DNA of 7,832 bases from contig JAAKFL010000085.1 of assembly GCA_011065065.1 (NCBI GenBank), positions 1 to 7,832 of the forward strand. Direction: 5' to 3'. The notes beneath the pieces were generated by a model that saw only the letters and a program-made list of their open reading frames with translations, did no database searches and was not told the origin of the DNA. A program made the translations under genes and the position numbers. The DNA comes from Chlamydiota bacterium. Lineage in GTDB: Bacteria; Chlamydiota; Chlamydiia; Chlamydiales; SLFE01. Positions 1-5,824 of the stretch are shown one piece after another. Position 1 is the stretch's first letter, and the number at the start of each line of letters is the position of its first letter.

Positions 1-60
1 GATGAATGGGCTCGAAAGAAATTTGGAAAAGTAAATCCCTATGACCCTAATGCTTTCTGA
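1..60 (+). CDS. C-terminal end of an unidentified protein (partial)
   Basis: Frame 1 is open from the window edge to a TGA at 58-60, giving the C-terminus DEWARKKFGKVNPYDPNAF. Nineteen residues are too few to identify a family and I do not recognise the tail. The last base of the TGA is the first base of the xerD ATG (TGATG), the usual arrangement for translational coupling. This supports a real upstream gene co-transcribed with xerD. Seen: the open frame and overlap. Inferred: that the frame is coding. Confidence 0.6.
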   Translation, partial: DEWARKKFGKVNPYDPNAF

Positions 61-941
61 TGATGCATGAGATCCTCAAAGACTTTTTCCTATACCTCAC
101 AGCCGAAAAAGGCTTATCACTCAATACTATCAAAGCCTATGAAAATGACCTCTATCGATTTGTCACCCATCTGAACGACAATCGCATTCATGACTTCAGA
201 CAAGTCCATCAAGATCATATCATCGAATACCTCGCCATTCTTCAATCGCACAACTATGCCGTCACTTCGATTACCCGAGCTCTCATCGCCATCAAAGTTC
301 TTTTTCGGTATCTGAAAAAAGAAAAAATTATTTTTAAAAACGTCGCCTTTTACTTAGAAAGTCCCAGGCTATGGCAGGTGCTTCCATCTGTAATGAGTTG
401 TCGCGAAGTGGACGTGCTGCTCGATCAACCTGATGAAGAGACCGAAAATGGCCTACGTGATAAAGCAATGTTAGAAGTGCTGTACGCCTGTGGTCTTCGG
501 GTTACAGAATTGTGTCGGTTGAAGTTGTATGATGTGGACGATGATTTTGTCCGCGTTTATGGAAAGGGGGGAAAAGAGCGGGTGGTTCCCATAGGACGGA
601 CGGCATTAACCGCTGTGGACCGTTACCTGACCCAATGTCGACCGGATATGGAGGGGGATCGAGAGGAGCCGTTATTCTTGACCAATCGTGGAAGACCCAT
701 GAACCGCATCCATGTGTGGAAGATGATCAAGCAATATGCGAAGCAAGGGGGGATTCAAAAAAATATTTCCCCTCATACATTGCGTCATTCTTTTGCCACG
801 CATTTATTGGATAACGGAGCTGATTTGCGGGTAATCCAGGAATTGTTGGGGCACGGAGCCATTAGCAGCACTGATCGATATACCCACGTTAGTCGTAAGC
901 ATCTGCACACTTCGTTTGAGAAGTTTCATCCTCGTGGGTAA
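60..941 (+). CDS. xerD: Tyrosine recombinase XerD (XerC/XerD family)
   Basis: A 293-residue cytoplasmic site-specific recombinase, the usual XerC/XerD length, expected to act with a partner Xer protein at the dif site to resolve chromosome dimers. Residues about 1-95 form the SAM-like N-terminal DNA-binding domain and about 110-285 the catalytic domain. All catalytic positions are present: R147 (GLRVTE), K172 (GKGGKERVVP), H239 and R242 (SPHTLRHSF), H265 (LLGHG) and nucleophile Y274 (TDRYTHV). The tail FHPRG is typical of Xer proteins rather than phage integrases. The ATG overlaps the preceding TGA (TGATG) and I see no good Shine-Dalgarno sequence, so translation is probably coupled to the upstream gene; an in-frame ATG at 63 is an alternative. 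XerD is preferred over XerC from overall similarity, but the two are hard to separate by eye, so the family is secure and the D assignment less so. Confidence 0.9.
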   Translation: MMHEILKDFFLYLTAEKGLSLNTIKAYENDLYRFVTHLNDNRIHDFRQVHQDHIIEYLAILQSHNYAVTSITRALIAIKVLFRYLKKEKIIFKNVAFYLESPRLWQVLPSVMSCREVDVLLDQPDEETENGLRDKAMLEVLYACGLRVTELCRLKLYDVDDDFVRVYGKGGKERVVPIGRTALTAVDRYLTQCRPDMEGDREEPLFLTNRGRPMNRIHVWKMIKQYAKQGGIQKNISPHTLRHSFATHLLDNGADLRVIQELLGHGAISSTDRYTHVSRKHLHTSFEKFHPRG

Positions 942-1001
942 AAAATCCTTCTTGGAGCGAAGGCAAGCCCTTACAATTTAACACATCTTTTTGTTGACGA
1001 T

Positions 1002-1098
1002 AAAAAAAAACAGGATGAACAGGATCGTAAACGACAAGATAGACAGGATATAGGAGAGGAATCCTGTCTATCTTGTCGTTTACGATCCTGTTCATCCT
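1002..1098 (-). terminator. Likely intrinsic terminator for the minus-strand membrane-protein genes
   Basis: Read on the minus strand, the 38-bp hairpin (1098 to 1012) is followed, after one G, by nine consecutive T residues (complement of 1002-1010). That is a strong rho-independent terminator layout about 140 nt past the stop of the gene ending at 1239. On the plus strand the same hairpin is followed by the weaker AATATTTTT (1099-1107), so it may also serve xerD. The stem is far longer than ordinary terminators, so this role may be secondary. Confidence 0.55.
1012..1098. repeat. Perfect 38-bp-arm hairpin built of AGGAT words (copy 1)
   Basis: Arms 1012-1049 and 1061-1098 are exact reverse complements over 38 bp, separated by an 11-nt loop (ATAGGAGAGGA). 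The arms contain repeated AGGAT-type words, starting at 1012, 1021, 1036 (variant AAGAT) and 1045. Length and loop size equal those of the hairpin at 6089-6175, although most of the arm sequence differs. A short reading frame over this region is a by-product of the repeat. Confidence 0.9.
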
Positions 1099-1238
1099 AA
1101 TATTTTTACCAGAACATCTGAAATTAATAGCAAGTCAAATGAAGCCTTATATTATTAACATTAAACGTTTTAGTGAAAAGCGTAAAAAAGATGTGTTAAA
1201 TCGTAAGGACAAGCCTTGACACTCCAATAAATCTTACT

Positions 1239-1727
1239 TTAGGTGTCTGTTGGTACTGGTATAGGTATAGGTGTTAGTGTAGGTAAAGGTATAGGAGCAG
1301 GAGCTGGAATATGTAGGTACGAGTTATCGGTCGTACACCGTTCATTTGCCGACCAACCCAGATAACTTCCAATGAGAACCGGTGTCATTAAATAGAGATA
1401 GGGCCATGAAATAAAGGCAAATAATCCAATAATGGACTTAGAAATCAAGTCCACTGACGTAAAGGTATGCCATAATTCACCGGTTCCCTCACGGACGAGA
1501 TGACGAAATGTGTGACCGGCAATGAACCCAATAAGAGTCAGCTCAGGGAAAGCAAGAAATGAGATTACCCCAAATCCAACGACAAATGTGTTAACAGCAA
1601 TTTCAGCCACTCTTTCAGTAACTGACATTCCTCCTCTTAAAGTCGGGTCATCGTTAAATCGAAAAAATAAATTGTGGTTAACAATTGAGCAGGTATTGAA
1701 AGTACCTATTTTTATAAGAGAAATCAT
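1239..1727 (-). CDS. Two-hydrophobic-segment membrane protein with a proline-repeat tail
   Basis: A 162-residue protein I cannot assign to a named family. It has two long hydrophobic stretches, about 44-71 (ending GFIAG) and about 97-124 (containing MTPVLIG), each long enough for a membrane span or hairpin. The tail from 139 to 159 is mostly an X-P dipeptide repeat. No cleavable signal peptide is evident. The start is supported by TAAGGAG, with its AAGGAG (1734-1739) 6 nt before the ATG. An internal ATG (M34) also has an AGAGGAGGA immediately before it, so a 129-residue form is possible. The upstream gene on the same strand shares hydrophobic motifs and ends 69 bp away. The two-lobed hydrophobic layout is reminiscent of chlamydial inclusion-membrane proteins, but there is no sequence proof and the function is unknown. 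Confidence 0.75.
   Translation of the reverse strand: MISLIKIGTFNTCSIVNHNLFFRFNDDPTLRGGMSVTERVAEIAVNTFVVGFGVISFLAFPELTLIGFIAGHTFRHLVREGTGELWHTFTSVDLISKSIIGLFAFISWPYLYLMTPVLIGSYLGWSANERCTTDNSYLHIPAPAPIPLPTLTPIPIPVPTDT
1252..1311 (-). repeat. Hexanucleotide tandem repeat encoding the X-P dipeptide tail
   Basis: Ten 6-bp units, mostly GGTATA or GGAGCN on the plus strand, encode IP, AP, AP, IP, LP, TL, TP, IP, IP and VP on the minus strand. The period is two codons, so slippage would change the number of dipeptides without shifting frame. One unit (TL) has lost the proline. An X-P repeat forms a stiff extended chain, so this may be a spacer or a surface for binding a partner. Confidence 0.85.
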
Positions 1728-1751
1728 ACTTATCTCCTTATTAATAATTGT

Positions 1752-1780
1752 ATTAAATTAAAATACTATCATTTTAACAA
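1752..1780 (-). promoter_or_regulatory. Candidate sigma-70-type promoter for the 1239-1727 gene
   Basis: On the minus strand, TTGTTA (1775-1780) and TTTAAT (1752-1757) are separated by exactly 17 bp and would start transcription near 1745, just before the AAGGAG at 1734-1739. They match the consensus at 4/6 and 5/6. The sequence is AT-rich, so chance matches are common. The gene could instead be read through from the upstream gene, which ends 69 bp away. Confidence 0.4.
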
Positions 1781-1796
1781 ATAATACATAATCATA

Positions 1797-2288
1797 TCAT
1801 AATTGTTTGTTTTTTAGTATATCATTTGAGAATTGAGTGATTTGCGTCACAGTATATCCTCCGGCTAGCATGGATGTACCCATAGCTAGGGGTGTTCCTA
1901 GTGATATGAAGTCAGGATTGGCATATATTAAAATAATTCCTACTAAAAAACTTATCGTTCGAACACCTTTTTTTGCCCATAAATTTTCGATTTTCTGTAT
2001 GAGTTCACTCATTTCTCTGGGTGGCTCAACTTCATAATAGTCACAAACTTTTTTGATGATGCCACCTGCTACAAATCCAAAGGTTGAAGTCCAGAATCTG
2101 AAGGAAAGTTGGAGAAGTCCTAATGCTCCTCCGGCAACTTTATCGATATGATTGATTAACTTGAGATCGATTTGATGATTTTCAATAAATTTATTGGCAG
2201 TTTCCAGTTTATTGCTGGCATTTTTGCATCCTTTTTCAAATTTTGTTTCTGGTTGGGGACCGTACCACCATTGCGAAATGCTTTCCAT
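1797..2288 (-). CDS. Two-hydrophobic-segment membrane protein, probable diverged paralogue of its downstream neighbour
   Basis: A 163-residue protein of unrecognised family. It has a polar, lysine- and asparagine-rich N-terminal region (1-45) and hydrophobic stretches at about 51-78 (ending STFGFVAGGII) and about 110-145 (containing GTPLAMGTSMLAGG). A charged linker between them includes EVEPPREMSELIQKIENLW. The GF(I/V)AG motif at the end of the first stretch and the P-x(5-6)-T-P-x3-G pattern in the second are shared with the protein at 1239-1727, in the same order, suggesting tandem duplication followed by strong divergence. It lacks the proline tail. The ATG is preceded by GAGGAG (2294-2299) with a 5-nt spacer. 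No signal peptide or catalytic motif is visible. It may be a membrane or host-membrane protein; the function is unknown. Confidence 0.75.
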   Translation of the reverse strand: MESISQWWYGPQPETKFEKGCKNASNKLETANKFIENHQIDLKLINHIDKVAGGALGLLQLSFRFWTSTFGFVAGGIIKKVCDYYEVEPPREMSELIQKIENLWAKKGVRTISFLVGIILIYANPDFISLGTPLAMGTSMLAGGYTVTQITQFSNDILKNKQL

Positions 2289-2317
2289 AATGACTCCTCA
2301 GTAAAAAATTTACTTGG

Positions 2318-2346
2318 ATCTTATCAAAACAGGATTTAGAAGTCTA
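2318..2346 (-). promoter_or_regulatory. Candidate promoter for the 1797-2288 gene
   Basis: On the minus strand, TAGACT (2341-2346) and TAAGAT (2318-2323) are separated by 17 bp, each matching the sigma-70 consensus at 4/6. Transcription would start near 2311, leaving a leader of about 23 nt that contains the GAGGAG ribosome site. The position is sensible but the hexamers are only moderate. It lies just past the hairpin at 2358-2441. Confidence 0.35.
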
Positions 2347-2357
2347 GGTGGATGTGG

Positions 2358-2441
2358 GACGCAGATGGCGCGGATTGACGCTGATGATTTGAGCCTTTTT
2401 TAAGGCTCAAATCATCAGCGTCAATCCGCGCCATCTGCGTC
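2358..2441. repeat. Perfect 40-bp-arm hairpin built of ATCNGCG words
   Basis: Arms 2358-2397 and 2402-2441 are exact reverse complements over 40 bp, separated by a TTTT loop. The right arm reads as three similar words of 9-10 bp: ATCAGCGTCA, ATCCGCGCC, ATCTGCGTCA. There is no T-tract after the stem on either strand, so it is not a standard intrinsic terminator, although it sits downstream of gatB. A palindrome of this length with no mismatch suggests recent origin or correction between the arms. Confidence 0.92.
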
Positions 2442-2454
2442 AAAAAGTCCTCGA

Positions 2455-2476
2455 TCACGTTGCGATCATAACGTGA
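2455..2476. repeat. Small inverted repeat TCACGTT / AACGTGA
   Basis: Seven-base arms (2455-2461 and 2470-2476) flank an 8-nt loop between the large hairpin and the 8-bp repeat array. It could be a minor hairpin or a protein-binding site. It is too short to interpret alone. Confidence 0.4.
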
Positions 2477-2484
2477 ACAATCTT

Positions 2485-2516
2485 CTTTGCGGCTTTGTGT
2501 CTTTGCTTCTTTGCGT
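2485..2516. repeat. Four tandem 8-bp units, consensus CTTTGCGT
   Basis: The units CTTTGCGG, CTTTGTGT, CTTTGCTT and CTTTGCGT follow each other with an exact 8-bp period and no spacer. They lie in the noncoding stretch between gatB and the next minus-strand gene. No open frame of note uses them. The period and word differ from the adjacent ATCTGCG array and from the AGGAT hairpins. Confidence 0.85.
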
Positions 2517-2524
2517 TAAAATTT

Positions 2525-2554
2525 ATCTGCAGACATCTGTGTTCATCTGCGGCT
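2525..2554. repeat. Three tandem 10-bp units, consensus ATCTGCGNNC
   Basis: The units ATCTGCAGAC, ATCTGTGTTC and ATCTGCGGCT have an exact 10-bp period and end 8 bp before the gatB stop codon. The word ATCTGCG is the one repeated in the arms of the hairpin at 2358-2441, so this looks like an unpaired single arm of the same repeat class. Confidence 0.8.
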
Positions 2555-2562
2555 AGCAACTC

Positions 2563-4026
2563 CTAAGACGATTTCTCTATCTTAGCCTTCAACAATTCGG
2601 TCACGATTTTAGGATTGGCCTTCCCTCGCGTCATCTTCATGATCTGTCCGACCAAAAACGCAAAGGCTTTCTCCTTACCATTGCGGTAATCTTCCACCGA
2701 TTGCTGATTTTCCAATAACACTTTGTCGATCATCACTTCCAATTCCCCAGTATCGCTCATAGGCTGGTAATCAGGATTCTCCTTGATGATCGCTTCCGGT
2801 CCCTTATCTGGGCTCGCCAACATATCATCGGCGACAGCCTTCGCAATTCTTCCCGTGATGGTGTCATCATCGATGAGGTTCACGAGCGTGGCGAGATCTT
2901 GCGGGGGAATCCCCGTGTCAATAATGCTCTTTCCAGACTCCTTTAATCTGCCGGCAAACTCCACAATCAACCAATTGCAGAGGCTGCGGGCATTAGGGCA
3001 GCTCTTTAACGCTTTTTCAAAATAATCAGCTAAGGGTTTGTCGCTGGTTAAGAAAAAAGCGCTATCGGGAGGTAACTTGAGTTCTTTGATGTAGCGGCGC
3101 TCTCTTTGCAAAGGAAGCTCCGGCAATTCAGATGCAATTTTTTCAATATACTCTTCTGTTAACACAATCGGGACAAGATCAGGCTCTGGAAAGTAACGGT
3201 AATCGTCCGAATATTCTTTTCGACGCATCAGTACCGTTTGCTTTTTGTCCGGGTCCCAACGATATGTTTCTTGAGAGATGACCTCTTGAGGGTCCTTGTC
3301 AGGGTGTTTTTCATATTCGGCGATCTGACGCTTGATTTCAGACAGTATGGCCATATGCATGAACGAAAAGGAGTTCATATTTTTGATTTCAATTTTATTT
3401 CGCAAACCTTCTTCGCCTTTGGGACGAATGGAAACGTTGACGTCAAATCGAAGAGATCCTTCTTCCATATTACAATCGGAGGCGTCGAGGTATTGAAGGA
3501 TCGCTTTGACGGCCATGGCATAGGCGACAGCTTCGTCTGCACTGTGGATACAAGGTTCTGACACAATTTCGATGAGGGGGACTCCGGCCCGATTGTAGTC
3601 GACTCCGGCAAATGATCCAAAATGCATCAATTTTCCTGCGTCGTCTTCAAGGTGGACGCGGTTAACCGCAAAGATCATCTCTTCCCCATGCACCTCGGCA
3701 ATGATTTCTCCGCCCCAAACAATCGGTTCATCGTACTGCGTGATTTGAAAGTTGCGGGGACTGTCGGGATAGAAGTAAGACTTTCGGTCAAATTTACAAA
3801 AGTGGGCCACTTCACCGTTAATCGCACACCCAAACTGAACCGCTTTGCGGACAGCTTCTTTGTTGAGGACGGGGAGAGATCCCGGCATTCCTGTACAGAC
3901 TTCCGTGATGTTGGTGTTCGGTTCGTCACCAAATCTGTTCGGAGCTCGGCTAAAGAGCTTTGTTTTGGTGTTGAGCTCTGAGTGGATTTCTAATCCAATG
4001 ATCACTTCCCAATTTGATTCTGCCAT
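2563..4026 (-). CDS. gatB: Aspartyl/glutamyl-tRNA(Asn/Gln) amidotransferase subunit B
   Basis: GatB is the tRNA-binding and kinase subunit of the heterotrimeric GatCAB. It phosphorylates the side chain of Glu or Asp carried on tRNA(Gln) or tRNA(Asn), so that ammonia from GatA can complete the amide. At 487 residues it has normal length. Family motifs in order: IIGLEIHSELNTKTKLFS (9-26), the YFYPDSPRNFQITQYDEPI segment (84-102), HLEDDAGK (125-132) with conserved acidic residues, AGVPLIEIVSEP (147-158), EIKNMNSF (213-220) and YRYFPEPDL (276-284). The C-terminal helical tail for tRNA elbow binding ends with the typical GQIMKMTRGKANPKIV. The ATG has AGGAG 8 nt upstream (4035-4039), which overlaps the gatA stop at 4038-4040. 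The family usually serves both tRNA substrates; which one applies here depends on synthetases outside the window. Confidence 0.97.
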   Translation of the reverse strand: MAESNWEVIIGLEIHSELNTKTKLFSRAPNRFGDEPNTNITEVCTGMPGSLPVLNKEAVRKAVQFGCAINGEVAHFCKFDRKSYFYPDSPRNFQITQYDEPIVWGGEIIAEVHGEEMIFAVNRVHLEDDAGKLMHFGSFAGVDYNRAGVPLIEIVSEPCIHSADEAVAYAMAVKAILQYLDASDCNMEEGSLRFDVNVSIRPKGEEGLRNKIEIKNMNSFSFMHMAILSEIKRQIAEYEKHPDKDPQEVISQETYRWDPDKKQTVLMRRKEYSDDYRYFPEPDLVPIVLTEEYIEKIASELPELPLQRERRYIKELKLPPDSAFFLTSDKPLADYFEKALKSCPNARSLCNWLIVEFAGRLKESGKSIIDTGIPPQDLATLVNLIDDDTITGRIAKAVADDMLASPDKGPEAIIKENPDYQPMSDTGELEVMIDKVLLENQQSVEDYRNGKEKAFAFLVGQIMKMTRGKANPKIVTELLKAKIEKSS

Positions 4027-4037
4027 ATTTCTAACTC

Positions 4038-5495
4038 CTACTCTGTTGGGTGCGCGTTGTGGTAATCGGTCGCATTTTCAAAGACACTCGCGGCTTGAAA
4101 GACAAGTGTATCCTGCTTTTGTGGGCCTACAAACTGCAACCCAAATGGCTTGTCGGATTCTAAAAATCCACAAGGAATGCTGATCGTGGGAGATCCCACA
4201 AGGTTACTTCCCACTGTATAAATGTCCTCCAAATACATTTGCAGAGGATCTTTAATGGACCCTAATTCAAAATTACTTGCAGGCGAGGTCGGCATGACAA
4301 TGAGGTCACACTTTTCAAAAGCTTTTTCAAATTGCTCGATCATTAACGTGCGGACCTTTTGCGCTTTCTTATAGTAAGCATCTTTATACCCGGCAGAGAG
4401 CACATAAGTGCCCAACATAATGCGCCGTTTCACCTCGGGGCCAAACCCCTCTTCTTTTGACAGGTCATAAATTTGATCAAGGGTTTCGGCATTTGCAGAA
4501 CGTACTCCATAGCGGATGCCATCGAATCGAGCGAGGTTCGTCGAGGCTTCAGCTGTTGCCAAAATGTAGTAGATGGCAATGGCGTATTTGAGAAGGCTTA
4601 AATCGACATCGACAAACTCGGCTCCTAATTCCTTCATCTTTTCAATCGCTTGATCGAAGGTTTCGCGAGGTTTCCCCGTCAGTTTTTCAAGAAACGAGTT
4701 GGGGATTCCGAATTTCATCCCTTTTAAATCTTGTCTCTCGGCCATTTTTTCCAGATAGTTTTCCGGCCCTTCAGGAATGCTTGTGGAGTCGCGATCGCAA
4801 TGACGTCCAATGACCTCCATCAAAAGAGCCGCATCTTGCGTATTCGTCGCAAGGGGACCAATTTGATCAAGGGAAGAACCAAAAGCCACCAATCCGTAAC
4901 GGGAAACTCTGCCATAGGTGGGTTTGTAGCCGGTGATGCCACAAAGGGAGGCAGGTTGGCGTATGGAGCCCCCGGTATCCGATCCTAAAGCGAGTGGCAC
5001 GAGTCGTGCTGCCACAGCCGCTGCGGAGCCACCGGATGAGCCCCCAGGAGAGCATTTGAGATTCCACGGATTGAGCGTGGGGAAGAGACTCGAGTTCTCT
5101 GTGGATGATCCCATAGCAAATTCATCGAGGTTCGTTTTTCCTACAATAATACCATCTTCGTTTTCAATCAGTTTTGTGATGGTAGCATCATAAGGAGCGG
5201 TGAAATTTGTTAAAAATTGTGATGAGCATGTCGTCGTCACTCCTTCAACATTCATATTGTCTTTAAGAGCAATGGGAATGCCGGCAAGTTTGCCCAGTTT
5301 GTCTCCGCGCTCCCGTTTTTGATCGAGCTCAGCGGCCTTTTCCAAAGCCCTTTCTCGCAAAATCGTCACAAAAGCTCCTAGGGACTCATTATGAGATTCG
5401 ATCCGATCGAGAAAATAGGCGGTGATTTCGGTCGCAGAGAGTTCTCCCGAACAAAACTTATCGTGTAATTCTCGTGCAGTGAGTGTGTGGAGCAT
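4038..5495 (-). CDS. gatA: Aspartyl/glutamyl-tRNA(Asn/Gln) amidotransferase subunit A
   Basis: GatA is the glutaminase of GatCAB, an amidase-signature enzyme that frees ammonia from glutamine and channels it to GatB. The 485 residues match the family length. The Ser-cisSer-Lys triad is intact: K78 in GIPIALKDNM, S153 in SPGGSSGGS and S177 in GSDTGGSIRQP, with the 24-residue serine spacing usual for this superfamily. The NLVGSPTISIPCGF and FGLQFVGP segments near the C-terminus are also typical of GatA. R357 and D424 fall, by motif spacing, where the glutamine-binding Arg and Asp of characterised GatA proteins lie (inferred). The ATG is preceded by AAGGA (5506-5510) with a 10-nt spacer, partly inside the end of gatC. 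The gap to gatC is 6 bp and to gatB 11 bp, so the three are almost certainly one transcript. Confidence 0.97.
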   Translation of the reverse strand: MLHTLTARELHDKFCSGELSATEITAYFLDRIESHNESLGAFVTILRERALEKAAELDQKRERGDKLGKLAGIPIALKDNMNVEGVTTTCSSQFLTNFTAPYDATITKLIENEDGIIVGKTNLDEFAMGSSTENSSLFPTLNPWNLKCSPGGSSGGSAAAVAARLVPLALGSDTGGSIRQPASLCGITGYKPTYGRVSRYGLVAFGSSLDQIGPLATNTQDAALLMEVIGRHCDRDSTSIPEGPENYLEKMAERQDLKGMKFGIPNSFLEKLTGKPRETFDQAIEKMKELGAEFVDVDLSLLKYAIAIYYILATAEASTNLARFDGIRYGVRSANAETLDQIYDLSKEEGFGPEVKRRIMLGTYVLSAGYKDAYYKKAQKVRTLMIEQFEKAFEKCDLIVMPTSPASNFELGSIKDPLQMYLEDIYTVGSNLVGSPTISIPCGFLESDKPFGLQFVGPQKQDTLVFQAASVFENATDYHNAHPTE

Positions 5496-5501
5496 TGTCT
5501 G

Positions 5502-5804
5502 TTAATCCTTCTTTTTGATCACCGTGGGGACCTTGATCAGGCCACTGACTTGTTCCGGAGCATTTGATAAAAATGTTTTGCGGGGCATTGACTCAGTCGC
5601 ATCATCCTCACGCATCACATTTACCATGTCCTTTAAGACATGGTTGCAAGGCATCACATTTTCAGTGTCCACTTCTTTGAGCTGTTCGACATAGCCGAGG
5701 ATTTGCCGTAGATCCTCCAGCAAGGACTCGATTTCCTGATCGGTACAGCCGATACGGCAAAGCTCAGAAATTTTCTTCACTACGTCTTTATTCAGTTCTG
5801 CCAT
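5502..5804 (-). CDS. gatC: Aspartyl/glutamyl-tRNA(Asn/Gln) amidotransferase subunit C
   Basis: GatC is the small subunit that wraps around the GatA-GatB interface and stabilises the complex. The 100-residue length is normal. Recognisable features: the N-terminal helix with VVKKISELCRIGCTDQEI (8-25), then ILGYVEQLKEVDTENVMP (35-52), REDDATESMPR (65-75), and NAPEQVSGLIKVPTVI (81-96) near the C-terminus. It is the first gene of gatC-gatA-gatB. The start ATG has AGGA (5809-5812) 4 nt upstream. A 165-bp palindromic element begins 20 bp before the start, so the leader of the operon probably contains this structure. Confidence 0.96.
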   Translation of the reverse strand: MAELNKDVVKKISELCRIGCTDQEIESLLEDLRQILGYVEQLKEVDTENVMPCNHVLKDMVNVMREDDATESMPRKTFLSNAPEQVSGLIKVPTVIKKKD

Positions 5805-5824
5805 AATTTCCTGTCTTTTTGTTG

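Larger units (their letters stand above)
952..1227. repeat. Large imperfect inverted repeat enclosing an inner palindrome
   Basis: The segment 969-992 is the reverse complement of 1185-1208 with one mismatch in 24. The match continues outward with gaps (TTGGAG at 952-957 against CTCCAA at 1222-1227). Between the arms lie the perfect hairpin 1012-1098 and about 86 bp of AT-rich sequence without a credible gene. The element starts 10 bp after the xerD stop and ends 11 bp before the convergent gene's stop, so it fills the spacer almost exactly. It resembles a miniature inverted-repeat element that may carry a second palindrome inside it. No target duplication could be recognised. Confidence 0.7.

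Noticed and set aside
60..941. Phage or integron integrase rather than a chromosomal Xer protein
   Set aside because: Length, HPRG-type tail and Xer-like active-site motifs fit XerC/XerD; there are no phage genes, attC sites or tRNA target in the window.
889..1095. 68-codon minus-strand frame between xerD and the membrane gene
   Set aside because: It is read through the 38-bp hairpin and into the end of xerD on the opposite strand, with no ribosome site or family resemblance.
2358..2441. Intrinsic terminator of gatB
   Set aside because: The stem is ideal but no T-run follows it on either strand; it is better described as a repeat element.
2485..2554. CRISPR-like array
   Set aside because: The units are only 8-10 bp, contiguous, without unique spacers, and no cas gene is nearby.
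3238..5193. Several plus- and minus-strand frames of 66-119 codons inside the gat genes
   Set aside because: They overlap well-supported gatB and gatA in other frames and show no ribosome sites or family motifs.
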